A stretch of 64,000 nucleotides of DNA from Saccharum officinarum (lineage: Eukaryota; Streptophyta; Magnoliopsida; Poales; Poaceae), in the NCBI GenBank assembly GCA_020631735.1, contig CM036221.1, forward strand, positions 15,729,381-15,793,380, given 5' to 3'. Made by a program: the position numbers and the translations under genes. The notes beneath the pieces are model-generated. The model made no database searches. It saw only the letters and a program-made list of their open reading frames with translations, and was not told the DNA's origin. Positions 32,607 through 44,400 of the stretch are shown piece after piece (positions within the stretch are counted from its first letter, which is position 1; each line of letters opens with the position of its first letter).

Positions 32607-32619
32607 TGGTATCGGAGCC
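32607..32619 (+). other. Primer-binding site of the copia element
   Basis: TGGTATCGGAGCC, two bases after the LTR, matches the complement of the initiator-Met tRNA 3' end with one difference. Confidence 0.88.
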
Positions 32620-32658
32620 TTGGTCACCGTTTGTAAGGCTTAACAACCTCGGTGTAAG

Positions 32659-34177
32659 ATGGCTCAAGTTATGTTCAATCATGTTAATGGCAAGCCTCCA
32701 TTCTTTGATGGCGTCTCCTCCTTTGATCATTGGAAAAGGAAGATGAAGCAATATCTAGGCAATATACATGAGAAGGTTTGGGATGTGACCAAAGAAGGAT
32801 ACGTCATTCTTGATGAGGAAAACCTCACTCCCAATGACCGCATCAACAAACAATGCAATACGGCGGCACTTGACACAATCTATCGTGCCATTGATGATAA
32901 AGTATTTGAGCAAATCAAAGATCTTGAAAAGGCAAATGAGCTTTGGATAAGGCTTGAAGAAACATATGAAGGTACTTCAACGGTAAAAAGTGCCAAACTA
33001 TATATGCTCAAGGACAAGTTCTCCACATTCAAGATGAAGGATGATGAATCCATCCCGGAGATGTTCTATAGGCTCCAAGTCATTGTCAATGATCTCAAGG
33101 GGCTTGGGGAGAAGGTTGAGGACAAGGACTTCTCACACAAGTTCTTGATGTGCTTACCCAAGAAGTTTGCCACCTTGAGAAGAATGATCTTTAGAGAGGG
33201 ATTGGACAAGGTCAAACCAACCAATGTGCTTGGAGATATAATGACCGATGCCCAATACAATGATGATGAAGATGAGGTAGAAGAGAAGAAGGAGACCAAG
33301 GTCAAGCAAGAGAAGCCCATTGCATTCAAGGCTTCATCCTCTAAGGGCAAGAGCAAGGTAGAAAGTGATGATGATGATCCATTCGATGATGAGACCATGG
33401 CCCTCCTTGTGCACAAGATGGGAAGGTTCATGAAGAAGAAAGGATATGGGGCAAGGAAGAGGAGAGACACTATAAAGGCAAAGACCCTTTGCTACAATTG
33501 CAATAGCCCCGATCACATAGTGGCGGATTGCCCCTATGAAGATAAGAGATTTCATAATGGGGACTTGAAGCTCAAGAAGAACAAGAAGGATAAGAAAGAG
33601 AATGAGAAGAAAGCAAAGAAGAGCTTCACTTTCAACAAGAAGAAGAAGGGTGGTGGTTATGTAGTCACTTGGATAGTGACAACTCCGATAGTGATGATGA
33701 TGAAAGCTCTAGTGATGATGAGAGGATCACTCGGCGAGCCATTGCAAACATCGCCCTCTCCAACAAGCCATCCATCTTCGACACTTCATCAACATGCCTT
33801 ATGGCCAAGCCTACAAAGGTAAAATATGATGATAGTGATGATGATTCTTGTGCTAGTGATGATTGTAGGAGTGATGATGAGGAGGATGAGGACTACTCCA
33901 AGGATGATCTATTAGGCATAATAGATCAAATGAGCAAGGGCTACAAGAGGACAACCAAGAAATATAAAATCTTGGAACAAGAGCTCATTGCCAAGAGCAA
34001 TGAAAATGATGCCTTGATGGAGGAGCTTGTTGCTCTCAAAAAGAGTAAGGAGTGCAAAGGAATTGAACAAGAGCTCAAAGCTCTTAGGAAATCCTTTGAT
34101 GAGCTAGAGGTTTCTCGTGAGTGTCTAAAGGAAGACCACGAGGATCTTGAAATTGCTCACACTAGGCTTAAGGAAGC
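32659..34177 (+). pseudogene. Copia gag, N-terminal part, frameshifted and split by an insertion
   Basis: The protein begins MAQVMFNHVNGKPPFFDG and has the copia gag (UBN2-type) region over about residues 10-190. A zinc knuckle CYNCNSPDHIVADC follows near residue 280, then a lysine-rich stretch. The original frame runs on to 33822 with unrelated residues. The authentic continuation (acidic DSDNSDSDDDESSSDDE, then a coiled-coil-like part ending RLKEA) is in the next frame from about 33669. This fits loss of one base near 33672. The coding sequence is then cut at 34177 by the 10.5-kb insertion and resumes at 44679. Confidence 0.9.
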
Positions 34178-34722
34178 TGTAACACCCTAAAATTTGAAGA
34201 AAAGAAAAATAGGAAAAAGGTGATTTTTATATTTATTTTTGGTGAAGCATGCAATTATAGAATAAGAATAATTTTATAAATTTAAAATCAAATATAAGGG
34301 TAGAAACATGATTGAGCATTCATGCTGCTGCATTTGGAGTTTTGTGTTGAGTGGTTTGAATCAAATTCAAATTTGATTTGAAAATCATTTGAAAAATGGA
34401 TTTGAAAATTCGGGAAAGAAAAAGAAAAGGAATTCTTTCTTCCCGGGCCGCTTCTCCTACCGCAGCTGCAGCCGGCCCATTTTTCTCCCGCGCCGTTTTC
34501 TCCTCCTGGGCCGAGCCCGAGCCCAGCAAGCCGGCCCGTCTTGCGCGCGCGGCCGATCCCCCGCTCTGAGTCGCCGACAGGTGGGACCCGCTTGTCAGCG
34601 ACTGCCTCCCCTTTCCATCTTCTTCCTCCAGCTCTTTCCAACTGCGAGCTCACTTTCCTCCTCCTCCGATTCGATTTGGCGGCTCGATCTCCTTCCCTTC
34701 CTTAAGTGCGACGCCTTCGGGC

Positions 34723-34730
34723 TATAAAAA
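34723..34730 (+). promoter_or_regulatory. TATA box of the non-autonomous element 5' LTR
   Basis: TATAAAAA follows a GC-rich segment containing CGACAGGTGGGACCC (34574-34588). The same box is at 42002-42009 in the 3' LTR. This is the likely transcription start region of the element. Confidence 0.65.
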
Positions 34731-35266
34731 CGAGACCCCCGCATCATACCGCACTCATCCCACCCTTTTGGAGCCGATCTAGTCGTCTCGTCGAGCCACC
34801 GCAAGCGCCACCGCCGCCATAGCCGCCACCGTGAGCCAGCCGCCGCCTTCCGATCATCCCCCGGCCCTATCTTCACGCGGGGTGAGTTCGCTGTGAGTTT
34901 CTCGACCTCCCGGTGTTCTTCTTTCTTTGTTTGGTGGCCGGAGCCGTGTTCTAGCTTTCTCCAGTGATGGCGCCGCCGTGGAAGCTCGCCGGCGGCCGAA
35001 GTTCGGCCGGAGCGCCGCCCGTTCCCTCCCCCGACTGATCTGGACCGTCAGATCTAAAACGGATGGCTTAGATTAGAACGTACCGGTTCGCTGGTGATCT
35101 TGCAAAAGAGACCCTGATGTTTTCAAGTATAGAACCCGCAGTCCTAAAGCGTAAAGCTGAGAATACGTTTTGATTAGTTGAAAACGTAATTCGTTTCGGA
35201 AAAAGAAAAATACGCTTTCTCATATTTACAGTTTTGCCACTCAGATTGTTTTAGCCGTGGAATCTT

Positions 35267-35942
35267 CGTTTTAACTCCGATTTGATCCATTCAAATTGCG
35301 TTAGATTCGTATTTGAGAGCTCTACATGATGATAGAACTGTACAGTAGGTTTGAGATAATTTATTTTCGAGTTTATATTAAAATAATTATTTATCTATAG
35401 GAAATCTTAGAAAATTCATAACTTTTACGTTTTAAATCCAAATTTTGTGATCTTTATATCTATGTGATCGTAGTAACGTGTAGAAGAGTTTGACAAACTT
35501 GTTATACTGTTAGTGTTACTGTTGGTTAGGTTTTCTATCTTTAAGATTCGATGTTAGATTTAATCTATTATTTAATTAAAGTAAAACTTGTTTAAATCGT
35601 AACTTATTTAAACTCCGAAATAGCCCATTCAAGTTGCGTTTGTTTCGTAACGATGAGATCTACACGTTAGTGACAGTGTTTGCCATATTACTAATTCTGA
35701 AATTTTATGGTTAAATCATATCTTGATTAATAATTATGCAACTGGGTTTTGTAAATAAAATATGATTTGTTTTACTTTAGTTTCATAATTTGAATCTAAA
35801 TTTGACTTAATTCCGTATATAGTATTTATAAAATATCTTATATATGTTATTATATAATTAAAACTCATGAAGCTAAATAGTTTTATATTTTCTTCTATGA
35901 GCAAATCTTTCGGTAGATGTATCTTTTCAACCGTAGCTCTGA
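35267..35942 (+). repeat. Degenerate tandem modules with a spacing near 165 bp inside the LTR
   Basis: A core like CGTTTTAACTCCGA occurs at 35267, 35428, 35605 and 35929. The gaps are 161, 177 and 324 bases, the last close to two periods. Alternate modules share their downstream words: ATTCAAATTGCGTT with GAGCTCTACA after the first and third, and GATCGTAGTAACGTGTAGAA-type words after the second and fourth. The 3' LTR repeats the array at 42546-43221. Confidence 0.7.
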
Positions 35943-37397
35943 TTAGTGTGCTTTTCGCGTCTGTGTGTTCGTAGTGATGCGTAGAATCGTGTTTCAAACT
36001 CTTTTATTTATTTTTGTATGATTGGTGTACTGTTCTAATATAGATCTATTGTTTGCTTCGTGTATGATTGTTCGATGTGTGTGTGATGATTTATTGATCA
36101 AGTCTAGTCGGTGAGATATACGTTGTTATCAAGAAGAAGAAGAAGAACGTTGAAGATTAAAGCTTACCGAAGGATCGGTGTTTAAGGCAAGTATAGCATG
36201 GGATTATCCTTGTTTCCTATTCACCTTTAATATACTTAATTCATGTGCGTGTGTCTACCTTGTTACCACTAAGGATATCCTAGTTTTTATATCTTGTACC
36301 TTGACACCCATGGAACATTGCATTGGGTAGTATTATGCTAGCGCTCAAGATAAATAACCATGATCTGTAACTTGACTAATGGTATATGCAATGAACGTTT
36401 AAATGATGCTTTAAAGCAATATGGCTCAAGAGGGCTAGAGCATATTTGGTTATTTTTATGGTGCTCTAGTTTCTCTCCATAAGGACTTATCTGTAAGCGA
36501 ACATCCGGGACTTACAGTACAACTGTGAGGGCTATATGGCTCTGGCTTTAGCTCAGTATGAGGACCTTTTCTAGCTTGTTAGAGGTTACCCTTGTGGCGC
36601 AAATGGGGTAGAGCAGACTGTGGATCCCTGCGTGGTGTATCACACGGACTGACTCCGGAAACCTAGCGGCCCTAACTTGTTAGACGAACCTTTGAAAGGC
36701 TTCATAGTGATTCCTTGCCTGCTCACCTTGGAAGTGTTTTGGGAGTCGCGATCCCGGGCATATGGGTAATCATGACTCACAGTGAAAGTGTACCACCTCT
36801 GCAGAGTGTAAAACTGTTATAACAGCCGTGCTCACGGTCACGAGTGGCCTTGGACCCTTACAGAATAAATGAGGAACACTGATGATAATGATAATACTGA
36901 TGATATTGATGCTCACTAATGATTATTGTTTCTTGCTATACATTATTCTTGTTTACATGATCATGAGGTTATTTGGGATTTTGGTAAACTTCTTGCTACT
37001 CAATTGTTAAAGAGATGACTCACTAAAAGCTATTGCAGTAAACCCGTGTCAAACCTTTTGAGCCTCATGAACCCCATGTTATATTTGTTGAGTTCGACAT
37101 GGACTCACTCTTGCTATTTCCCCATATCTCAGGAAGGGTACCAGACTGTTAGATTCTGGAATTGTTAGGCTTGTGATCAACCAGTTAGTTTGATCCTGGA
37201 GTGAGGTCTACACCCGGTGTTCAGAGTTGTTTTTCCGCTGTGTTATTCTCTAAGGTATACTTTATACTATTGAGTTATGTATATTAAGCATTTGTCTTTT
37301 GATATTACACTTATCTGTGGCTATATGTGAGATTTGTCTTCTTTATTTCACATATGGTGTATGTCTGGTTTTGTCCTTAAAACCGGGTGTGACAGAT

Positions 37398-37410
37398 TGG
37401 TATCAGAGCA
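37398..37410 (+). other. Primer-binding site of the non-autonomous element
   Basis: TGGTATCAGAGCA, three bases after the LTR, is the same initiator-Met site as in the Tekay-type element apart from the last base. Confidence 0.9.
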
Positions 37411-37636
37411 ATGCTGACTGTAGGACGCAAGCCTAGTTAGAACTGGACGTTTAGCATGTTCTCATTGTTGCCTATTTCTTGCTTCTCTTTAACTTTGTTA
37501 TTTTCTCAAAGTTATGCTTAATTCTATCCCCGTTCTGTTATAAAAACCTTGTCTCTATTTTGAACCTTTTCTCCTTGTCTATTAGACGGCTCGTGACGAG
37601 AAGACTGTGGATTTTAGAGGTTAAGAGGACTGAATT

Positions 37637-38614
37637 GTGTCGCTCTTACTCACTTTTGACAAGAAACCATTAGCGATGCAAAACCAATTACTAGAAGAAA
37701 TGGCTCAACATGGGAATTCTCAACGATGCTTATCTCAAGGTCAAGCCAACATATCCAAGGGGTCAGAGAAGATACAAGTAGCAGAAGTTTGGAAGAATAT
37801 GAAATCCAATAAAGATGTTGATAATAAGGCATTTGGAGAGCAGGAACAATGTCACTGCTGTAAGCATTATGGTTTTCCCTGTCTTCGAAACGAGTCTAAT
37901 AAGGGGAAAGTCAAGGTGGATCCAAATTTTGAGATCAACATGGATAAGAAGAGAAAGGCAATCTCATTAGAACCACTAGTGGAAAGCAATGAGCAAGCGA
38001 GTTCAACTACATTGTCACATGCAGCCCTGATCCCCTGTCAAACAAATCCAAACCCTGAAGAGTTAGAAGCCCCTCCCGCTAAAACTACTCCCCATGAAGT
38101 AGTCATTGATGGGTGGACAATTACCTATAAGGAGTATCAACCTCGAAAGGCCAAACAAGCTAAGAAACAAGCCAAAGGGACGAAGTTGAACTTTTATGGC
38201 CAGCAAGATAGCAGCATACCAAACAACAGTTCCTTGGAGTATGACATCACAAAAGATCCAGCTAAGAGAAAGTGTTATCATTGCCAGCAGGAAGGACATT
38301 ATATCAAATCTTGCCCACAGAAGAATCAACAACAGCAAGACTCAGGACAGGATGTCCAAAAGGAGCATGTGCAGGGAAATAAATTAAAGAGAAATTACAT
38401 CCATGGAAGGTTGAAACATATGGATATTTCCACCATTCCTGGAGCTAAGGAGGTCGTGTTTGGATCAATTCCAGTAAGTTCAGGAAATGCCAAGGTTTTG
38501 TTTGACCCCAGTGCCTCACATTCGTTCATATCTAGACAATATGCAAAAGATCATAACATACTTATGCTTCCAAGGGGGAAACAGTTATGGTTGAAACTCC
38601 AAGAGGTGAAATAA
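37637..38614 (+). CDS. Zinc-knuckle and protease-like ORF of the non-autonomous element (325 aa)
   Basis: The frame lacks a capsid domain. It carries a Cys-rich CHCCKHYGFPC near residue 73 and a basic linker. A CX2CX4HX4C knuckle (CYHCQQEGHYIKSC) lies near 213, and a retroviral-protease-like segment follows in which the active-site triplet reads D-P-S (KVLFDPSASHSFIS, Asp codon at 38504). An apparent indel at a G run (38574-38578) then shifts the frame. The homologous protein continues at 38587-38856 in another frame. The position, just after the primer-binding site, matches that of the extra ORF in the Tekay-type element, but the content differs. Nucleic-acid binding is likely and proteolysis unlikely. 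Confidence 0.75.
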   Translation: MSLLLTFDKKPLAMQNQLLEEMAQHGNSQRCLSQGQANISKGSEKIQVAEVWKNMKSNKDVDNKAFGEQEQCHCCKHYGFPCLRNESNKGKVKVDPNFEINMDKKRKAISLEPLVESNEQASSTTLSHAALIPCQTNPNPEELEAPPAKTTPHEVVIDGWTITYKEYQPRKAKQAKKQAKGTKLNFYGQQDSSIPNNSSLEYDITKDPAKRKCYHCQQEGHYIKSCPQKNQQQQDSGQDVQKEHVQGNKLKRNYIHGRLKHMDISTIPGAKEVVFGSIPVSSGNAKVLFDPSASHSFISRQYAKDHNILMLPRGKQLWLKLQEVK

Positions 38615-38856
38615 AGGCAGACCGCGTATGCCCAAAAGTTAGTCTGGACATAAAGGGGGTAAATTTTAAGGTAAACCTCATTGTTTTGGAATTAATGGGC
38701 ATTGATGTTATCCTTGGAATAGACTGGTTATCTACTTGTAAAGGAGTGATTGAGTATGCCCAATGTTCAGTGTTTCTAACTACACTTTCAGGAGAAAGGA
38801 TTAAGTATGAGGGTATTAAATTTATACCTGAGGGATACCAGGTTGACCCATCTTAA
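38587..38856 (+). pseudogene. C-terminal half of the first protease-like domain, shifted frame
   Basis: It continues 37637-38614 after the frameshift. VETPRGEIKADRVCP, then LELMGIDVILGIDWL, match the flap and second half of Ty3 aspartic proteases (compare [11 protein letters not shown] in the Tekay-type element). It ends with LTTLSGERIKYEG and a stop. Confidence 0.8.
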
Positions 38857-39898
38857 GGTATGAGTTATAAAAAAATGGTAAAGAGAGATGCAGAGATTCA
38901 GATGTCCATATAAAGCAATAAGGAATGTAAGAGACGTTATCTACTCTGGATACTGCTACAATCACACCGTGTTTAAGGAATAGGAGTTATGTCCCGTGTA
39001 ATAAAACCGTTAGTAGCCAAGTTGAGTTGTCTTAATGTGTGGCTAATGAACATTTAAGTTGTTTTGTGCTTATGTTTATGTTTGAGTTGGAATTTTGTAA
39101 TGAGTGGAATGATCTCGTGGGTTTTGACCATGATTTCATTTAGTTTATATGTATAAGGTATAAGGATTAATGAAATAAATAGCTGGGTTTTGGGTTATCT
39201 CCTGCTTTCTATATCTTGTCTTCCGGAACAGCCTGTCTTGATCAACTTATATCTCTGTTCTCGAAAGACCAAAAATCATGAGAAAATTCTGGACAAGAGT
39301 GGACTTTAACATCTCTTTCTAAATGCAAGAACCACCCTCATAGTTGTTTTGGTTTGGGAGATACAAAGAATCTGTTATGTGTTGTTTTCGGTCAAGTTAG
39401 CTGCAGAATCTGGAAGTGTGTTCTATAAGAAAAATGCAGAGAATTTTATAAGCTTTCCATCGGTGTAAACTACAGCTTCATTGGATTAATAGAATGAGAG
39501 TTACAGCTGTTTTACTGCACTGCTGATTTTCTGCTCGTGAGAAATTTCAGATTTCTTGTTCTTACCCATGCACAAGAGTATTATTGGGATGTCAGAATAC
39601 TTTTATGCTAAGTAGCTCATATAGAAAAGGGTTCAAGCTACCCTATTGGTGTCTCTTATTTTAAGGGGGTAGCCAATGTAAAGAAGGATTATTAAGATTG
39701 AACTCTTTAGTTGGAAGTATTGGTTAGTCTCCATGATTGAGTTGCCACTCTCGAGCAAAAATGTTCTGTGAACAAGGTTGATAATTTTGGATCCATGAAG
39801 ACAAGAGTTGTTCTTTTTGGATAGTTCATGATTATGATCATCTATACTTGCTCGTGTTGCTGATGTTGGTCACTTGATGACAGGAAGTGTAGTGTCTC
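38857..39898 (+). other. Non-coding spacer between the two protease-like ORFs
   Basis: No coding region is recognised. The part at about 39400-39540 (TTTTATAAGCTTTCCATCGG and neighbours) resembles the gag leader of the Tekay-type element near 25670. TTTTAAGGGGGTAG at about 39660-39673, followed by TGTAA, resembles a polypurine tract and LTR start. The spacer may mark the join between two ancestral internal regions. Confidence 0.55.
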
Positions 39899-40579
39899 AT
39901 GACTCAGGAGCCCTATATGACGTCTCGCACTAATATGTGGGAAAAGGTTGATGTTTATGCCACTGAAGGATGTTATGGGTATGATGAAGCCGAGCAATAT
40001 CAAAACAACAATGTTGAAGAGCAAGTTGGGAGTGAACTAAGTCAGAATCCACAACGACGAAAGCGAAAAAGGAAAGTCCATAAGAAGCCTGCTCAAGGAA
40101 GCAAAGCGCAGCAAAACTATGTTAATGGAAGACTGAGCAATGTGGATATGGATAAAATTCATGGAGTTACCAAAGTAGTGGGAGGTTATATTCAAGTAAG
40201 CTCAGTACAAGTTTTTGCCTTATTTGACCCTAGTGCTTCGCATTCTTTCATTTCCGCCGCCATGGTAGAGACGTGCAATATGGTGAAGTGTCCAATGAGG
40301 AGGCCTTTGCTAGTTCAAACCCCAGTGGGAGAAATGCAGGCAGATCAGATATGCCCGAATGTCAGTCTGGTCATAAACAAGGAAAAATTCACCGCGACAC
40401 TCATTGTGTTGGAGTCACTTAAAATTCGCGTGGTTCTTGGTAATGGATGGCTCTGTGCACATAAAGGAGTGATTCAGGGTACTCGGTGCACAATGCTCTT
40501 AACAACACCGTCAGGGAAAAGAATTGAGTATCAAGGTGGTCGACTTTTACCTGAGGGAGATGAGAATGATCAAGGATAG
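39899..40579 (+). CDS. Second protease-like ORF of the non-autonomous element (226 aa)
   Basis: It parallels the first ORF. A basic region (RRKRKRKVHKK) is followed by NYVNGRLSNVDMDKIHGV, which resembles NYIHGRLKHMDISTIPGA in ORF 1. The protease-like domain has FALFDPSASHSFIS (Asp codon at 40226), VQTPVGEMQADQICP and LESLKIRVVLGNGWL. The active site again reads D-P-S in place of D-S-G. The second conserved GxDW is changed to GNGW. There is no zinc knuckle. The frame is open throughout. A role in RNA or capsid interaction is possible but not shown. Confidence 0.75.
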   Translation: MTQEPYMTSRTNMWEKVDVYATEGCYGYDEAEQYQNNNVEEQVGSELSQNPQRRKRKRKVHKKPAQGSKAQQNYVNGRLSNVDMDKIHGVTKVVGGYIQVSSVQVFALFDPSASHSFISAAMVETCNMVKCPMRRPLLVQTPVGEMQADQICPNVSLVINKEKFTATLIVLESLKIRVVLGNGWLCAHKGVIQGTRCTMLLTTPSGKRIEYQGGRLLPEGDENDQG

Positions 40580-41440
40580 CGAAGTGGACCATGAGTTTAC
40601 TGAAGTCATAGCAGAGGAATAAATAACTTTGGAGAAGCTTTTAAGTTTGTTTAGATCAAGAGACCTCAGGCAAATGTTTGAAGGAGTCTAAGAAAAGGTT
40701 AAAGTAAAATCCAAGTATTAGCTTTGTCAGATCCAGACAAGAGCTTCATATCTACAATGATGCACCTTATCAAGGTGTGGGATGTGTCCTTATGCAAGAA
40801 GAAAAATATAGTACTTTGTTCATTAAGTCAACTAAGGAAGTATGGGTTGAATTACCTAACGTGTTATCTGGAGTTTTTCACTAAGGAGTACTGACTTTTG
40901 GAAGAAAAATGACATATAGGAGGGTCACAAGAATCTACAGGACATCTTCGCAAAGTTGGTATTGAATTTGTGATATCCTCGTTGGAATGAAATGGATTAG
41001 GACTTGGAAAAAGTGCTATTATTTGGAGAAGTAAAAGTCGCAGCCGATGCCCTTAGCAATGGAGAATAATGCTAAGAAGGTTCGGGTGACACCAAGGATT
41101 AAGAATCGTATTCCAAATTTGAGCAACTTGATCAGAATCATTAATGTTTTGAAGGTTGGTAGTAGAAATTCCTTCTGATTAAGAGATTCGTCAGGCTCTG
41201 TTGGAAGATAAGTATTTTAAGGAAGAAAATTCATATTATAGGAAAGGTGCCTAGTGATTGGAGATACCAGAGTATTGTTTGGAGCATTTGTCAAAAATCT
41301 TGAATTAGTTACATGTATGCAAAGTAAGACGGAATTCTTATCAAGACGATGGAACTACACGATGAAGTAAAGAACAATCTAGAGACGAACTATCCCTATC
41401 TCTTTTATCATTATCTTCCGAATCTCGGGACGAGATTCAT
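40580..41440 (+). pseudogene. RNase H relics of an ancestral pol
   Basis: Short matches to the Tekay-type pol remain in different frames. One reads IYNDAPYQGVGCVLMQEE (about 40755-40805), compare [27 protein letters not shown] follows near 40835, and a KVAADALSN-like end of RNase H lies near 41035-41065. No RT or integrase core is recognisable. This shows descent from a chromovirus like the neighbouring one. Confidence 0.65.
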
Positions 41441-41453
41441 CTTAAGGGGGTAG
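41441..41453 (+). other. Polypurine tract of the non-autonomous element
   Basis: CTTAAGGGGGTAG lies just before the 3' LTR and is preceded by ATCTCGGGACGAGAT (41422-41436), nearly the same as in the Tekay-type element. This is the likely plus-strand primer. Confidence 0.88.
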
Positions 41454-41456
41454 AAT

Positions 41457-44400
41457 TGTAACACCCTAAAATTTGAAGAAAAGAAAAATAGGAAAAAGGT
41501 GATTTTTATATTTATTTTTGGTGAAGCATGCAATTATAGAATAAGAATAATTTTATAAATTTAAAATCAAATATAAGGGTAGAAACATGATTGAGCATTC
41601 ATGCTGCTGCATTTGGAGTTTTGTGTTGAGTGGTTTGAATCAAATTCAAATTTGATTTGAAAATCATTTGAAAAATGGATTTGAAAATTCGGGAAAGAAA
41701 AAGAAAAGGAATTCTTTCTTCCCGGGCCGCTTCTCCTACCGCAGCTGCAGCCGGCCCATTTTTCTCCCGCGCCGTTTTCTCCTCCTGGGCCGAGCCCGAG
41801 CCCAGCAAGCCGGCCCGTCTTGCGCGCGCGGCCGATCCCCCGCTCTGAGTCGCCGACAGGTGGGACCCGCTTGTCAGCGACTGCCTCCCCTTTCCATCTT
41901 CTTCCTCCAGCTCTTTCCAACTGCGAGCTCACTTTCCTCCTCCTCCGATTCGATTTGGCGGCTCGATCTCCTTCCCTTCCTTAAGTGCGACGCCTTCGGG
42001 CTATAAAAACGAGACCCCCGCATCATACCGCACTCATCCCACCCTTTTGGAGCCGATCTAGTCGTCTCGTCGAGCCACCGCAAGCGCCACCGCCGCCATA
42101 GCCGCCACCGTGAGCCAGCCGCCGCCTTCCGATCATCCCCCGGCCCTATCTTCACGCGGGGTGAGTTCGCTGTGAGTTTCTCGACCTCCCGGTGTTCTTC
42201 TTTCTTTGTTTGGTGGCCGGAGCCGTGTTCTAGCTTTCTCCAGTGATGGCGCCGCCGTGGAAGCTCGCCGGCGGCCGAAGTTCGGCCGGAGCGCCGCCCG
42301 TTCCCTCCCCCGACTGATCTGGACCGTCAGATCTAAAACGGATGGCTTAGATTAGAACGTACCGGTTCGCTGGTGATCTTGCAAAAGAGACCCTGATGTT
42401 TTCAAGTATAGAACCCGCAGTCCTAAAGCGTAAAGCTGAGAATACGTTTTGATTAGTTGAAAACGTAATTCGTTTCGGAAAAAGAAAAATACGCTTTCTC
42501 ATATTTACAGTTTTGCCACTCAGATTGTTTTAGCCGTGGAATCTTCGTTTTAACTCCGATTTGATCCATTCAAATTGCGTTAGATTCGTATTTGAGAGCT
42601 CTACATGATGATAGAACTGTACAGTAGGTTTGAGATAATTTATTTTCGAGTTTATATTAAAATAATTATTTATCTATAGGAAATCTTAGAAAATTCATAA
42701 CTTTTACGTTTTAAATCCAAATTTTGTGATCTTTATATCTATGTGATCGTAGTAACGTGTAGAAGAGTTTGACAAACTTGTTATACTGTTAGTGTTACTG
42801 TTGGTTAGGTTTTCTATCTTTAAGATTCGATGTTAGATTTAATCTATTATTTAATTAAAGTAAAACTTGTTTAAATCGTAACTTATTTAAACTCCGAAAT
42901 AGCCCGTTCAAGTTGCGTTTGTTTCGTAACGATGAGATCTACACGTTAGTGACAGTGTTTGCCATATTACTAATTCTGAAATTTTATGGTTAAATCATAT
43001 CTTGATTAATAATTATGCAACTGGGTTTTGTAAATAAAATATGATTTGTTTTACTTTAGTTTCATAATTTGAATCTAAATTTGACTTAATTCCGTATATA
43101 GTATTTATAAAATATCTTATATATGTTATTATATAATTAAAACTCATGAAGCTAAATAGTTTTATATTTTCTTCTATGAGCAAATCTTTCGGTAGATGTA
43201 TCTTTTCAACCGTAGCTCTGATTAGTGTGCTTTTCGCGTCTGTGTGTTCGTAGTGATGCGTAGAATCGTGTTTCAAACTCTTTTATTTATTTTTGTATGA
43301 TTGGTGTACTGTTCTAATATAGATCTATTGTTTGCTTCGTGTATGATTGTTCGATGTGTGTGTGATGATTTATTGATCAAGTCTAGTCGGTGAGATATAC
43401 GTTGTTATCAAGAAGAAGAAGAAGAACGTTGAAGATTAAAGCTTACCGAAGGATCGGTGTTTAAGGCAAGTATAGCATGGGATTATCCTTGTTTCCTATT
43501 CACCTTTAATATACTTAATTCATGTGCGTGTGTCTACCTTGTTACCACTAAGGATATCCTAGTTTTTATATCTTGTACCTTGACACCCATGGAACATTGC
43601 ATTGGGTAGTATTATGCTAGCGCTCAAGATAAATAACCATGATCTGTAACTTGACTAATGGTATATGCAATGAACGTTTAAATGATGCTTTAAAGCAATA
43701 TGGCTCAAGAGGGCTAGAGCATATTTGGTTATTTTTATGGTGCTCTAGTTTCTCTCCATAAGGACTTATCTGTAAGCGAACATCCGGGACTTACAGTACA
43801 ACTGTGAGGGCTATATGGCTCTGGCTTTAGCTCAGTATGAGGACCTTTTCTAGCTTGTTAGAGGTTACCCTTGTGGCGCAAATGGGGTAGAGCAGACTGT
43901 GGATCCCTGCGTGGTGTATCACACGGACTGACTCCGGAAACCTAGCGGCCCTAACTTGTTAGACGAACCTTTGAAAGGCTTCATAGTGATTCCTTGCCTG
44001 CTCACCTTGGAAGTGTTTTGGGAGTCGCGATCCCGGGCATATGGGTAATCATGACTCACAGTGAAAGTGTACCACCTCTGCAGAGTGTAAAACTGTTATA
44101 ACAGCCGTGCTCACGGTCACGAGTGGCCTTGGACCCTTACAGAATAAATGAGGAACACTGATGATAATGATAATACTGATGATATTGATGCTCACTAATG
44201 ATTATTGTTTCTTGCTATACATTATTCTTGTTTACATGATCATGAGGTTATTTGGGATTTTGGTAAACTTCTTGCTACTCAATTGTTAAAGAGATGACTC
44301 ACTAAAAGCTATTGCAGTAAACCCGTGTCAAACCTTTTGAGCCTCATGAACCCCATGTTATATTTGTTGAGTTCGACATGGACTCACTCTTGCTATTTCC

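Larger units (their letters stand above)
34178..37394 (+). repeat. 5' LTR of the non-autonomous element (3217 bp)
   Basis: It begins TGTAACACCCTAAAATTTGA and ends GGGTGTGACA. Parts are homologous to the Tekay-type LTR, for example the CTCTAGTTTCTCTCCATAAG region near 36470 and the CGTTTTAACTCCGA modules. The 5' third is different. GC-rich leader-like sequence lies at 34440-35040. Confidence 0.95.

Noticed and set aside
34288..34876. Several frames near 34.3-34.9 kb, repeated at 41.6-42.2 kb
   Set aside because: LTR duplicates. They span the TATA box and transcription start region and have no recognisable product.
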